Below, in pieces: positions 36,711 through 50,645 of a stretch of DNA of 64,000 nt (position 1 is its first letter; the number at the start of each line of letters is the position of its first letter). A model generated the notes under the pieces. That model was not told the DNA's origin and made no database searches. It saw only the letters and a list, made by a program, of their open reading frames with translations. The DNA comes from Sipunculus nudus (lineage: Eukaryota; Annelida; Sipuncula; Golfingiida; Sipunculidae), in NCBI GenBank assembly GCA_026874595.1, contig CM049313.1, forward strand, positions 20,229,508 through 20,293,507, in the 5' to 3' direction. Made by a program: the position numbers and the translations under genes.

Positions 36711-39700
36711 AACTGGAAGCATTGTTATTATTATTATTATTATTATTATTTCTATTTATAATTATTATTTTATCATTAATAATAATATTATCATCATCAT
36801 TAGAATAATTGGTTTTGTTGTTGCTGAAATAATGAAATATTGAATGTATATGTGAAATATGAAGCATTTGTTAGAGATTCTATAGAGTTCTTATTAGTAA
36901 AAGGAGTAGCTAAAACACGTTAATGCATACTTCACTTGTTATGCGCGAACATGGAACTGTGCTTTTCTTTCCTGCGTATTGTATGAGAGTGTAAAAATAA
37001 GAAAACTTTAAAGGGGTCCATACCGATATCTGACCTTTATTAAACAGAGATAATCTCTTGAACCTTTATATGAAAATGAGCAAAACATGCGCGATCCTAT
37101 GGTGCCCAAGTTGTCTGTTCGGCTTATAACCACGTGTGTTTTTGCACCGTGTGTTTCGGCCGGTCATTATGCAAACAACTCCTGCACCTGAAGGACAATC
37201 GGAAAAAGATTGTGTTTCTTCATGTGCTCTCACCAACAATAGCTAGTGACCTTTAAACTTTCTCCCAAGTGCAATCCACCATAACCTGTCACATGACTTT
37301 TCTGGGCACGTTTCCTAGCTACCTGTAGATAAAAAAAGCTCATACATCCGACACAAGAGCGTTATAAGAACTCTTCTTGGCAAGAATTACATACACATTA
37401 TTAACATGTATCCAGAGAAAGCCGGAAATAAAACATTCTACGAGTAAAGCAGGTGAATAGCTGCATTTAATAATCACCATAAAGTGAAACGGAGATTTTA
37501 AAGGGTTGTACCGTTGTAATTTTGGACAGGTTACATCGGAGACGGAAGAAGGTACGGGTGTAAAAGGCAGACGCTAGGGTGCGCCACCAGGCCATGCTAC
37601 CCCGGTGTCAAATGTACTGACACGGTGGATGGATATACCTGCGGTCCTTGTCCAGAAGGTACTACCTATAGGTCATATATAGCATGAAGAATATGAGAAA
37701 TAGAGAATATATATATATATATATAAGTAAGTGTAATGTAGAGTATTAAAGGGTTTATAAGAAAAACGCAGTGAGAAATTGATAATATTCATATGTACTC
37801 TGTAATTGGCCCGTTGAATAAAATGTTTATTCAGGTTATTTACATTACGTATTCAACGAAAAAAGCTTATGTATATCTTAATTATATGAGCAAGTTCAGA
37901 ATACAATATGTCAATTTAGTGAACGGGTGGTTAAAGGCCACCAAATTCTGAGGCCACCAATTTTTCGGTGCTGACATCTGGTGAAAGAGTGTCATACTAA
38001 AAGTTGTTACATTTGTTACTTTGTTTTTCAATCGTTAAACATTCTTAGATATGGCCATACGACTAGTATGCCGTCTCTAATCGCGACCAAGTTCGGAACG
38101 CAAATATAATTCGAGAGCGTGTGGTATATCTCACGTTTGGTGATATAATACTGACTAACCCACGCTCTATATGTCAATTAATCTAGGTTACACTGGGGAC
38201 GGCGTTCGCTGTCGCCGCCAGCGTCTCAGATGCCGTGACCGGCCGTGCTTCCCTGGCGCCCCCTGTCAGGACACAGAACAAGGATTTAAGTGCGGTCCCT
38301 GTCCACCAGGGTATTCTGGCGACGGTCTCTCTTGCTATGATGTCAACGAAGTATGGATGTTATTTATGGCTTACTTCCTGTTTCATATCAATATATTATG
38401 ATATCATCATGATATGTTCAGTTGTGTGAACTTAAACGAGAACATTGTTTCATTATGTTTAGTGATATCTGAACTTGAATCAGAAACTCTAGGTAAGGAG
38501 ACCGTTACCAAAGTTCTATAATGTGGCCGTACATTGTATTGTTATATAGTCGTAATTATAATGTTAATTAATCCCTGTACTGAATTCGCTTTCACACGTG
38601 AATTATAAGAATAATTTCTAGCCAAAATCACAGCGCTTAGAAATAGTTGTATCCCCAGACAAAGTCGGGGGATACTATGTTTTCATACCGGTCCCGCCGC
38701 CGCCGCCGCATATAAATCTTGTTGGCGCGATAACCCAAAAAATATTTCACGGAACTTTACCAAACTTGGTATATGTATAGATATGGGTAAGAGGACGACG
38801 CCTATTTAAAATGAGGTCATGACCTTCACTAGGAGAGTGTCCTTGACCTTGAATAGGTCCAATTTTGGGGAAAATCACACAAATTCTTTAATATCTCAAG
38901 AAATCTTGCATGGATTTATCCCAAAATCAAGTTGATGGAAGATCATGGATAGGGTTGTCATGTTCCAGAAACTGGTGGCGCCACCTATTATTGTATCCCC
39001 AGACAAAGTCGGGGGATACTATGTTTTCATACCGGTCCCGCCGCCGCCGCCGCATATAAATCTTGTTGGCGCGATAACCCAAAAAATATTTCACGGAACT
39101 TTACCAAACTTGGTATATGTATAGATATGGGTGAGAGGACGACGCCTATTTAAAATGAGGTCATGACCTTTACTAGGAGAGTGTCCTTGACCTTGAATAG
39201 GTCCAATTTTGGGGAAAATCACACAAATTCTTTAATATCTCAAGAAATCTTGCATAGGTTTATCCTAAAATCAAGTTGATGGAAGATCATGGATAGGGTT
39301 GTCATGTTCCAGAAACTGGTGGCGCCACCTATTATTCTTTACTTGTTTTCATGCCGTTTAATACTCCCAAAATTGCCACCTTACAGTACTGTGAGCATTA
39401 TAAGTCAAAAACTAATGGACAGATTTCTTTTATATTATGCATATACATAGGTATGGGTTATGGGATGATGGTTATTTAAATTGGGGTCATGACCTTTCCT
39501 ATGTTAGTGGCCTTGACCTTGAATATTGCCATATATGGTGAAAATCACACTCCTCTTATGATATCTCCAGTGTTGATAGCCATATAGATTTCAAACATGA
39601 CTTATGTATGGCCCACCACTAAAGTAAGAACCCTATAGGTTCGAGGGTCATGAGGTCAAAGGTCAAGGTCACTGGACTGGCATTTTAAAATATACTGTGG

Positions 39701-42700
39701 ATGCATTTTAAGCCAAACTTTCATCCCAGGTCTTCCATCTTGAATATATAGCTCACTTGCCAATATTGGATGATCCATATCAATTTTGGGGTCACAAGGT
39801 CAAAGGTCAAGGCCACAGGAGCTATCTGTCCAAAAATTAGTTTCTGGATGATAATTCCTTCTTTTATTGATGTATGGATTTCAAACTTGACTTGTATTTG
39901 ACCCATTGGAAAAGCAAGACCTGAATTGATTTTGGGGTCATGAGGTCAAAGGTGAAGGTCACAGGAGCCATCTGTCCAAAAATTAGTTTCTGGATGATAA
40001 TTCCTGCTTTTATTGATGTATGGATTTCAAACTTGACTTGTATTTGACCCATTGGAAAAGCAAGACCTGAATTGATTTTGGGGTCATGAGGTCAAGGGTC
40101 AAGGTCACAGGACAAATTTAAAAAGGTTGTGGATGCAATTTCCGCCAAAAAAATCATCTGAGATCTTTCATCTTGCACATACCATTCACCTGCCAAGAGT
40201 GGAAGACCCCTATCAATTTTGAGGTCACAAGGTCAAAGGTGAAGGTCACAGGAGCCATCTGTCCAAAAATTAGTTTCTGGATGATAATTCCTGCTTTTAT
40301 TGATGTATGGATTTCAAACTTGACTTGTATATGTCCCATTGGAAAAGCAAGACCAAAATTGATTTTGGGGTCATGAGGTCAAAGGTCAAGGTCACAGGAC
40401 ACATCTTTAAAAAGATTGTGGATGCATTTTCAGCCAAACATTTCATCTCAGACCTTTCATCTTGCACATATAGTTCATCTGCCAATAGAGGAAGACCCCT
40501 ATCAATTTTGAGGTCACAAGGTAAAAGGTGAAGGTCACAGGAGCCATCTGTCAAAAAATTAGTTTTTGGATGATAATTCCTTCTTTTATTGATGTATGGA
40601 TTTCAAACTTGACTTGTATTTGACCCATTGGAAAAGCAAGACCCGAATTGATTTTGGGGTCATGAGGTCAAAGGTCAAGTTCACAGGAAACATCTTTAAA
40701 AAGATTGTGGATGCATTTTCAGCCAAACAATTCATCTCAGATCTTTCATCTTGCACATATAGTTCACCTGCCAAGAGTGGAAGACCCCTATCAATTTTGA
40801 GGTCACAAGGTCAAAGGTGAAGGTCACAGGAGCCATTTGTCCTAAAATTAGTTTCTGGATGATAATTTCTGCTTTTATTAATATATGGATTTCAAACTTG
40901 ACAAAATTGATTTTGGGGTCATGAGGTCAAGGTCACAGGACACATCTTTTAAAAGATGTGGATGCATTTTCAGCCAAACATTTCATCTCAGATCTTTCAT
41001 CTTGCACATATAGTTCACCTACCAAAGGAGGAAGAACCCTATCAAATTTGACGTCACAAGGTCAAAGGTTAAGGTCACAGGAGCCATCTGTCCAAAAATT
41101 AGTTTCTGGATGATAATTCCTGCTTTATTGATGTATAGATTTCAAACTTGACTTGTATATGTCCCATTGGAAAAGCAAGACCCGAACTGATTTTGGGGTC
41201 ATGAGGTCAAAAGTCAAGGTCACAGGACACATCTTTAAAAAGATCAAGGTCACAGGACCAACATCTTCAACAAGATTGTGGATTGATAGAAGGAAGAAAC
41301 AATAAATATGCCAAGTGTCAGTATATGCTGCTAAAAATGGGGGACTATTCTTAAAGGGGGGGGGGGCTACTATGTCTGGGGATATTCTGGCACCTGCGGT
41401 GCCAAGAAATGTCTACTTTCAATTATTTTTAATTGCAGTTAGCAAATGAAGAATACCCTCGGATAAAACGTTTACTATATCAGTGTGTGTGTGTATGTGT
41501 GTGTGAGGGTGTGTGTGTGTGTGTGTGTGAGGGTGTGTGTGTATGTATGTGAGGGAGCGATGGAGAGAAAAGAATAGCCGCCATGGAGGAGGAGAGAAAG
41601 AGAAATTTTAAAGATTTGTTTTGTGGGTTCCAGTGCCTGGTGGTGACACCATGCGACCCACTCGCGAACTGTCAGAACCTCTCACCAGGGTTCGCCTGTG
41701 GTCCCTGCCCGCCCGGATACTTCAGTCCGTCTATTAGGGGAATCGGCCTGCTGTACGCCAGGAAAAACAGGCAGGTGTGTCTTATATTAAAACCGTAACA
41801 ACGTACAGAATTAATGATGTATTGAAACAAACACTGTCTAAAACAATTCGAATCGGGATAGAAATAAACGATTATTAAAACTATTTCATTTACGGTCAAT
41901 ATATATTCATTTTATTCTATTTTCTTGTCTCTAGTTCAAACCTAAGATTAAATATAAACAGTCTTACAATCATGCCAAAAGCGGGGCGGGTTCAGGAGTT
42001 ATAATTTGCGCCCGAGGAGTTTTGGAGATTAGGGACGGAATTTAAAACTTGAGGTTGAAATGGAACAAAAGGGAAACACTTTTAAATGATAAATTTTAAT
42101 CATTGGCAACCAGTGCAACAAAATGCATGATATCATGTTAGAAACTCTTGTAGTTTTATGTGAAGAAGACTTAGTAAAATCCGAATAATAGTACCTATTT
42201 GCTTATATCAATAATTGTGATATATAACAATATCTATATATGTAATAATTTATCATATATGACTCTATATATACATGTCGAATTATAAATCGAACAATAG
42301 AAAATTATACATGAAACTAAAAAGTTTATAACTAGCACTTACTCATTATTGATCTCGCACATATCTTAAGTACACATAATACATGGCTCAACAATAAGGG
42401 ATATATTCCTCCATATAATTAAATATCTAGAAATTTTTTTTTAGAAATGAAAGTATAGCGATCGTAAACTTTTTACCCTTTAAGTGCATATATGGGCGTG
42501 TCCTCTAGTTCGAAAACATTTAGTAAATTTCAGTGTCACAGCTTGGTCTGATCTTGTAAATTCCTGTGTCAGAGTTGGTTTCATTCTTGTCAAATTCAGT
42601 GTCACAGCTGGTTTTGTTCTTGTAAATTTCAGTGCCAAAGCTTATTGTGCGAGTCTTAGTCAAGTCATTAAGTGCAGACACAGCGATGTCAATTTCACTT

Positions 42701-45700
42701 CGCTTGACCTTCTTTTAATGCCACTAAATAAGCCTTCGTCTGGTCTGGATTTATTTGATAAAGCATTTTCTAGTCACGAATCAAGGCACAAACATTTTGA
42801 TATAAATAAACGCCTATGTCTTTTATGATGTGCTTTATTTTTATAGAGAATAACGTCTCTCATGCGATATATGTTTTGGTGACATCATGAGATTTGGATA
42901 GGTATGATATCCCCACAACCTGTAATATCTATAACATATTATTTTTACGTGAGTCTATAATATGGACAAAATGAGATGATATTTCATTTTAATTTAATTT
43001 CATTTTAATTTATCTTGTGGTTGTATATAATTTTAGTAACTTGTATGATATATCGTGTAGACCAAGCAATTGCTTTGTTTTAAATTTCCAAATACTATGT
43101 TACATTAGTGAAGCGAGTGATATAGTGATCAGCTCTGTCCACCTGTCTGTCCGTCCGCTCGTTAACCATTCCTGCAGAAAAATTATATGATTAAAAAATG
43201 CATGAAACAAATAAATTAAGATCAAGTTGGTCATGGTTGTTGTATATCTCATAAGTCTGATTAGGTATTGCCGGTTTGTTTCGTAATTGTATAGCTCAGC
43301 TGACTAAAAGCCTACTGAGCTGAGCTATAGCGATCACTCTGTGGCCGTCATCCTTCCGGCAGTCCGGTTGTCTGGCCGTCTGTTAACAGGGCACAAATCG
43401 TAACCATTGAACCAGGAATCTTCTAACTTGAAATCCAGGGAGGTCTAAGAATCTCCCTGGACACTCTCCAAGTTTTAGGGTGTGTTTTGGCAACCCAGAA
43501 TAATTTAACAAAATATAAAAACGTCTCCAGTATCTCAATAAATAATGCATGGATTGCCATTAATTTTGCAATGAATGTTGAGCATAACTAGTTATATCAG
43601 ATAAGTGTACGTCTTTCGAATTTTCATGCATGCATTTTTTCCCTGTATCTTAGACTGCCAAATAACAGCAAGGTGTCGGTTTCTGAGCTGTGATTCATCT
43701 AGTGTCCTGAAACAATCTGTGTTCGTTTATCATAACTAGTTTTATCAGCTCCCAAAAACTTATGGCGCGCCCTTTATTTGTCGATATTTCATGCATTTTC
43801 CCATATATCTCTAGACTTGTCAAATAACAGCAAGTCAAGAGTTTCTCAGCTCTGGTTTCGTCTATAGTCTCCTGAAACCTGGAGTGTTTATTATTTTAAA
43901 CTCAGCTTACTGAAAGTCATTAATTTGTATGCATTTTTTCTCTATTTTTGAGACCTTCAAATGAAGCAATGAAGATAACAGGGCACAAACTGAAACCGTT
44001 AGAACTAGAAACTTCTAACTGTACATCCAGGGAGGTCCTAGGCAAATGCCAGGCAAGCTCCTGTCCGAAACCATGTTTTGAGTACCCAGAGAGTAGGACG
44101 AGGCACAAAGTCTTATGTGACATACTTGGAGTTCCTGGATAAATATCCTTGGGAAAATTAAATGAGGTCACCATTATCTTTATTCTGCGAGCTATAGGGA
44201 AAAATTATTTGAACACTCTGAAAGTCAGAGGGGTTCAAGTTGTATCCGTTAGGCCTAGAATCTTCTACCGCAACATCCAGGTGGTTCTGGGCAAATTTTC
44301 TTGGAAATCAGAAACTAGGTCAAGATGACCGATATTCTGTGAGCGATTAGCCAAAAACGCAGAGGCAAATCTCCTCGGAAACCCGAAATTAGGTCATAGT
44401 GAACTGTATTCACGAGGTACTGGCCGAAAACATGATTTTGAGTACCCAGAGAAGGGCACAAATTCTATCCATTTGGATAGAATTTTGTGTGACATTCAGG
44501 GAAGTCTTGATTAAACGTCCTTTGAAACATGAAACTAAGTCACCGTCACCTATATTTTGTGAGCTATATGAAAAAAAACTAATTCTAAGCACCCTAAAAG
44601 TTAGACAGGGCAAAAGTTTAAATTTAGAACATCTAGAAACGTCTTTCTTAATGTAAAGGGTGGTCATTGTAATGTCTCCTACGACATCCAAAATAACGTC
44701 ACTGTGACCTATATTCTGGAGGTTATGTGAAAGAGCATAATTTGAATACCCTATAAGTCAGATGGAAATAATTATTAGCAGTTTGAAGTAGAAACTTCTA
44801 ACTTAGCATCTGATGAGTTCTGGCAAAGTCTTTGTGGAAACCTTATATAAGGCTGCTGTTACCTATTAAGGACTATGGGCATAGAAAAAAACATGACTTT
44901 GGTCACCCTGGAATTCATTCTACCCATCGTTCAAGGTTCCTTAAATATTTTCACCAGATCATAACATCAATAGTTAATACATGGGTCACTTGTATGTCAC
45001 ATTCAGCTGAGCGTCATGGCCCTATGGGCCACTTGTTGCCTTGGCGGAGGTCTGCGCTGTCTGAGTGCTTTTAATAGTTAAATATGTTTTTGTTATATTC
45101 AGGTCTTACCGGAATATTTAAATATGTTTTGTTATGTACAGGTTTGTCGGGATATTAACGAATGTGAAGACGGAAACAATGGCGGCTGTGTTAGGAACTC
45201 TGTCTGTATCAACACTCAGGTGAGGAGAGCAGGGGCGGATACAGGGAGGGGGAGGGAGGCCACTTTTCAACCTTTAATATGAAACAGAGAATTAAATGTA
45301 AGCGACTTGTTACAAATAGAGGCCGGTTGAGAAATATACAGATGTCACGCCCGATGTAGAGCTCGTCTTAAATGTGCATATTAATATATGGGTCATCCTC
45401 CAAAATTTATTTTTTTTTCGTAAAAGTAATTTTTGTGTTTCCATTTAACTACACGCTCACCCAGAATGTAGCGAATTATAATTGTATTCCGTAAATAGCA
45501 CAATGTTAACCCATTTTGTTTCTAACAATATGTAACATTTTTTTTCAGGGCTCAAGGAAATGTGGCGAATGCCTGGAAGGTTTCCTTGGTAACCAGACAG
45601 TGGGATGCTATCGGGAACGTGTTGTGTGTCCGGACAACAAGACGCGCTGCGACAGTAACGGACTCTGTGCTCTGAAGTGGAAGGGTGACAGCTACGAATG

Positions 45701-48700
45701 CAAAGTGAGCGAATCCTAACTTAAAATGAGGCTACTGTATGGTTATACGGTCTGTGCCTACCGTCGCTCCCCCTACGATTGTAGAACTGCAGCAATTATA
45801 AGAGTTCACGGACAGTTTAATTTAATTAGATTAGAATATAATTGATCTGACTGCAATACTGCAATTCTTAACAATACAAATATTTTTAACGTTCTAATTG
45901 TTAAATTTTCTTAACAAAAAATAATGAAGCTTTGTGACTGAATTAGTTTGTTTGCCCATAAATATTATATAATGTTATACTTTAATGACAAATGTGATAT
46001 ATGTAAAACACTATAATGATTACGTTGGATGATTTCTTTTGGTGATCAATTAATATGATCGATTTCTGTCACTTTCAGTGTAAGGTTGGCTGGGCTGGTA
46101 ACGGTTTGTACTGTGGCAGAGACTCCGATCTTGACGGCTACCCAGACGAGACGCAGAAGTGTAGCGACAAACGGTGCGCAAAGGTAGATTCGATTTAATA
46201 AAACACGTACACCAATTTAACAGCTCATAAAGAATACAGGATTAATAAAAGCAGATTCACACTGTCAACACTGAAAATGATAAATAGAGCAACTGAAAAG
46301 TTGCCTGACTTTATATTGCTTATTAATATAGTTTAGCTTGTTAAGGTCAACTTTTCTCTAGTCTCAGAATGAGACAAATCTGGTTCCCTTTGATTTGCGG
46401 AAAAACAGAAATTTCAGTAACTTATAAAGAGAAAGTAATCTTTCCATATAATTGCTAACTCCGGGCATTGTATCCTTGCTCCAGTGGCCTCATAATTGCA
46501 TGTATTTTGTTGCCAACCACATCTTGTACACCAACATGTTTGTCCAAATACACGAAAAGCCGTTGGTCTCAGATTTACTCGAACCCCTTCATATTAAGGC
46601 TTTATTTGCTGTCCTGTTTTATTTATAATTTAACCATAATTATACGCATATCTATATCTCTTATCAGCCATTTATCACTGATATCGTTTGCATGAAACAT
46701 ATCACACCCTCCATCATTTCGTCGACAGGACAACTGCCTGCTTGTACCAAACAGCGGCCAGGAGGATGCCGACAAGGACGGACTTGGAGATGCTTGTGAT
46801 CCAGACGCCGACAACGACGGCGTGGAAGCCGGGGTAATTTATTATACAATATAAAGAGGTGTATTATTTGGACGTAACTTTGCATTGGTGTTTGAAAGCA
46901 AAGGTCGATAATTAAACCGGTAAAGAAATAATTATTTTCAAATATTGCATTTATAGCCAATTTATACTTTTTATCCCCAACGCAAACCTACTGTCAGATA
47001 AAAAAAATACATTAAATAAAGCAAGCATCATTGTTTTACATGGAAAGTCACCTGGCATCCTACATGTGACAATAATGCAGTAATGCACGAAATTTATATA
47101 TTTATTTGTTCTGCATAAATGTATGTACAATCATATCTGAGCATCATCAGGAGAAAATGCTTATTTGATATCCTTTTGAGACAGAATAAATTGTTTTGCA
47201 ATAACTGTATCGAGAATCGAAACAAAAGGCAACTATAATCGATCAGAATCGAAGACCCCTGAGTAGGTCGCAGGCCTAATATATTCATACATGATAAAAT
47301 TTTGTGTATATAGATTTTAATTATATATAGATTTTAATTATACATCACAATACAATCATAAACAGATTTACAGATATCTTAAGGAATATTTGTCGTATCG
47401 GCTATTGTAATCCATCAGGGAAAAAGAAATAACAATGCGTCCTATTATTACCGGATCCATATTTACAGAGGGCTAATTACACACACAATACACACGCACA
47501 CACAGAAGGTAAAGTTACCATCCGGTGTAAAGTACTCAATGGCCTTTAGACAAGGTTAGAGCGATATAACACTGACGAAAAACAACACTGTAAATTCACT
47601 AAGACTGTTTCACGGGATGCGACCAGATCCTTAGGTCAATCATACACTTTATATGTAAAAGACACAAGTACACAATTGGCCTCACATAGCTGGACAGAGG
47701 CCATGCATACGTAAGGTCCTTTTATCCTGATACAAGTATGGAATCCAAGCAATCAAATCTATTGCAGTGTCGATAGTTTTAGGAGAATATATTGAAATGG
47801 AAAAATTTATGTTGCACTGCCGCTCATTGAATCATGTTGCATGTAAACGTTTGGCTATTGCCTGTGAGTTGGTTGCAGTACCTGTAAGTGGTCCCTCTTT
47901 CAGGACAACTGTCCGCTGGTCGTGAACCCTAACCAAGAAGACTCTGAGGACATCCCGGACAGACGTGGTGACGCTTGTGATAACTGTCCGACCCTCCCCA
48001 ACCCGGACCAGCGGGACACTGACCAGGACGGGATGGGGGATGCCTGTGATGACGATGCTGACAACGACGGTACGATACTTCAAAACAACTCTCAGCATTT
48101 TTTACTTTTAATAGTCAGGGCGATGGCCATCAACAGTGACCACGCGATATTTTATGGCATTATCTAACAGCAAAATGTTGAAGCAGATACCACCTATTAA
48201 CAAGGACATTTCAACTAAAGTGGAAAAAATATCTCCTGTAATGATGCACGGCGTGTCTTTATACCTTCATGAAGTCAAAGGATTTACTCAAGTCCTATTA
48301 AAGAGTAGTAACTTCACATTTATAATTTAAGGTTTTCATTTAGTACCTACACTAGAGGTCCAGTGCGTTCATCAAATAAGCTTTATATTCCAGCAGACTT
48401 ATCGCAGAACACTTGTGTTTGTTGCATTTAATTTGATATTTTTTATGCTGTATGTTAATTTTTTTTCAGGTGTGTTGAACGGGACTGATAATTGCCCGTT
48501 CCTGGCTAACCCTGACCAGAAAGATCAAGATGAAGACGGTCTTGGTGACGGCTGTGACAACTGTCCTACTATTGCTAACCCAGGCCAGGTGAAACAATCA
48601 TGCTATTAAATTAAATCTATATATCAGACCTTGGAATAGAGATCTCAGTTGGAAATAAGTCGATCAATATATATCATTACAAGACATTATTAAATAATAC

Positions 48701-50596
48701 GCTGAACAATATCTATATATATTTATTTTTATTTCATTAGCATAATAATTGAATTATGTTATATTTATGATATTAATAGTTATATTAATATTCCATTCGA
48801 TATAAAAAGAAATTTGAATATGGAACTCAAATTTCTGGAATAGTATTGTTTGAAGAGCGGACATTAACTCACCTGGGAAAACTATTTTCGTTATCCAGTA
48901 TATATATATATATCTTCACAAACGTTTGTCATACTTAATATTGACGGTACATGTTTCTCCTGCAGGAAGACACTGATGATGACCTTGTCGGAGATGCGTG
49001 TGACACCAACGGCGACAGGTAAAACTCTAATCCGGAATATTTTCAAAGAACTAGAAATCTGCATTTTAATGAATGTAACCCTTCACTATTCACTTATTCG
49101 ACCCATATTCCCCAGGTTCATTCGTGCATATGTGACTGTACATTTGTGAATATTCCTTCATGACGTACCCGGATCTGGATCATACACCGAATCTAGAGCA
49201 AAAGCTGAACATTTCATGGGATTCCGTTCATGATTGCTTGAGTTATGTTGTGAATACACATACACACACAATCCGAGCGGGAATGAACGCACACCTGCCT
49301 GGCGCAGACAGCTATGGGCTGTGCATTCGGGTGTTTAAAATAAACAGAATAGACGTTTCTGTAGATTTCAGTGGAACAATTCGCTCGACTAAATGGCCAA
49401 GGTTTTATACATTTGTTGTACAATCCATATAAAATAAATAAAGTGTATATAATTTGTTACAGCGACGGTGATGGTTTCCAAGACGACACAGATAACTGCC
49501 CTATCCAGAGTAATGCTGACCAGTTGGACTCTGACGGCGATAGTCAAGGTCAGTAAAACACACACCGACACACACAATGTTTGTCGTTGTAATTGTCATG
49601 TCCCACCATACATAATTTTAATGTAAGAATAAAATTAGGTTGCTGGTATTTACTTGTATTTTTCTGTTTGTATATTTCATCTATTTCGAAATACAAATGC
49701 ACTAGGTGTATGATACCCGTCTCACTAGATCATCTTCCAAATCCAAGTCCTGTACACGAAATTACCGGGAAGAAGGGAATTAAGAGCTAGGAAGTCATTT
49801 ACTTTCAATAAATCTCGTTCACCGTTAGTTATGACGTGGTGTTGTTGCTCCCTCCTCCAGGCGACACGTGTGATGACGATGATGACAATGATGGGATCCC
49901 GGACACGGAGGACAACTGTCCCCTGATCAAGAATGAGGACCAGAAGGATGAGAACAGTGAGTAACTTCCGCCATAGTAAGGTTACTCTGTTAAGAAGAAA
50001 GTTTTCACTCAGATTAGAATTATTTTGTTATCATTCCTCAATAATGTGTAGAATATTAAAGAATATTTGAAAAAAATATGCATAAATAAATACCCACCTA
50101 TGAAAAGTTTGAAAGTTCCAAATATGATGGAATAATAATAATAATTAATGATTTATTTAGAGCAGTAGAATCGCAAGTATTCTCCCTTGTATAGTATTTC
50201 TCCTTTAATAACCTACAAGTGTTATTATTCACTTTCTTCTACTTTTCGTCAACGTCATCTAGCTTACTCCCAAATCACCCTATCCTCCTTCGCGAGTTCG
50301 ATACTTATATTATTATGGCCACATATAAGTCTATACAGTCCCCCCCCCCCCCCCCCACCACCAATGAATATTTTGGCTTTACGTGGATATTTTAAAAGCA
50401 CAGAGCATTTTCACAAAATGATGATAGATTTTCGCTTCAACTTTGAAGTTAAGTGGGGTTGTTTTTTTGTTTTGTAACAATTACCCAAGACACCAAACCG
50501 CCTTCTACTGTGTATCTTATTGTGTCTTGAACTATGATTTCTACTACTTGTCCTTGTAAAGTTTGGGAGCACGGAGAATGGAGCCGTTGTATAATT

Positions 50597-50645
<49 letters not shown>

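Noticed and set aside
39597-41270. Minus-strand open frames repeated about every 290 bases
   Set aside because: They follow the transposon module period and have no known protein features; the modules are noncoding repeats.
44811-44855. CTGATGAG...GAAAC as a second hammerhead ribozyme
   Set aside because: The sequence between the core parts cannot form a proper stem II and the flanks do not pair; it lies inside a family A element.
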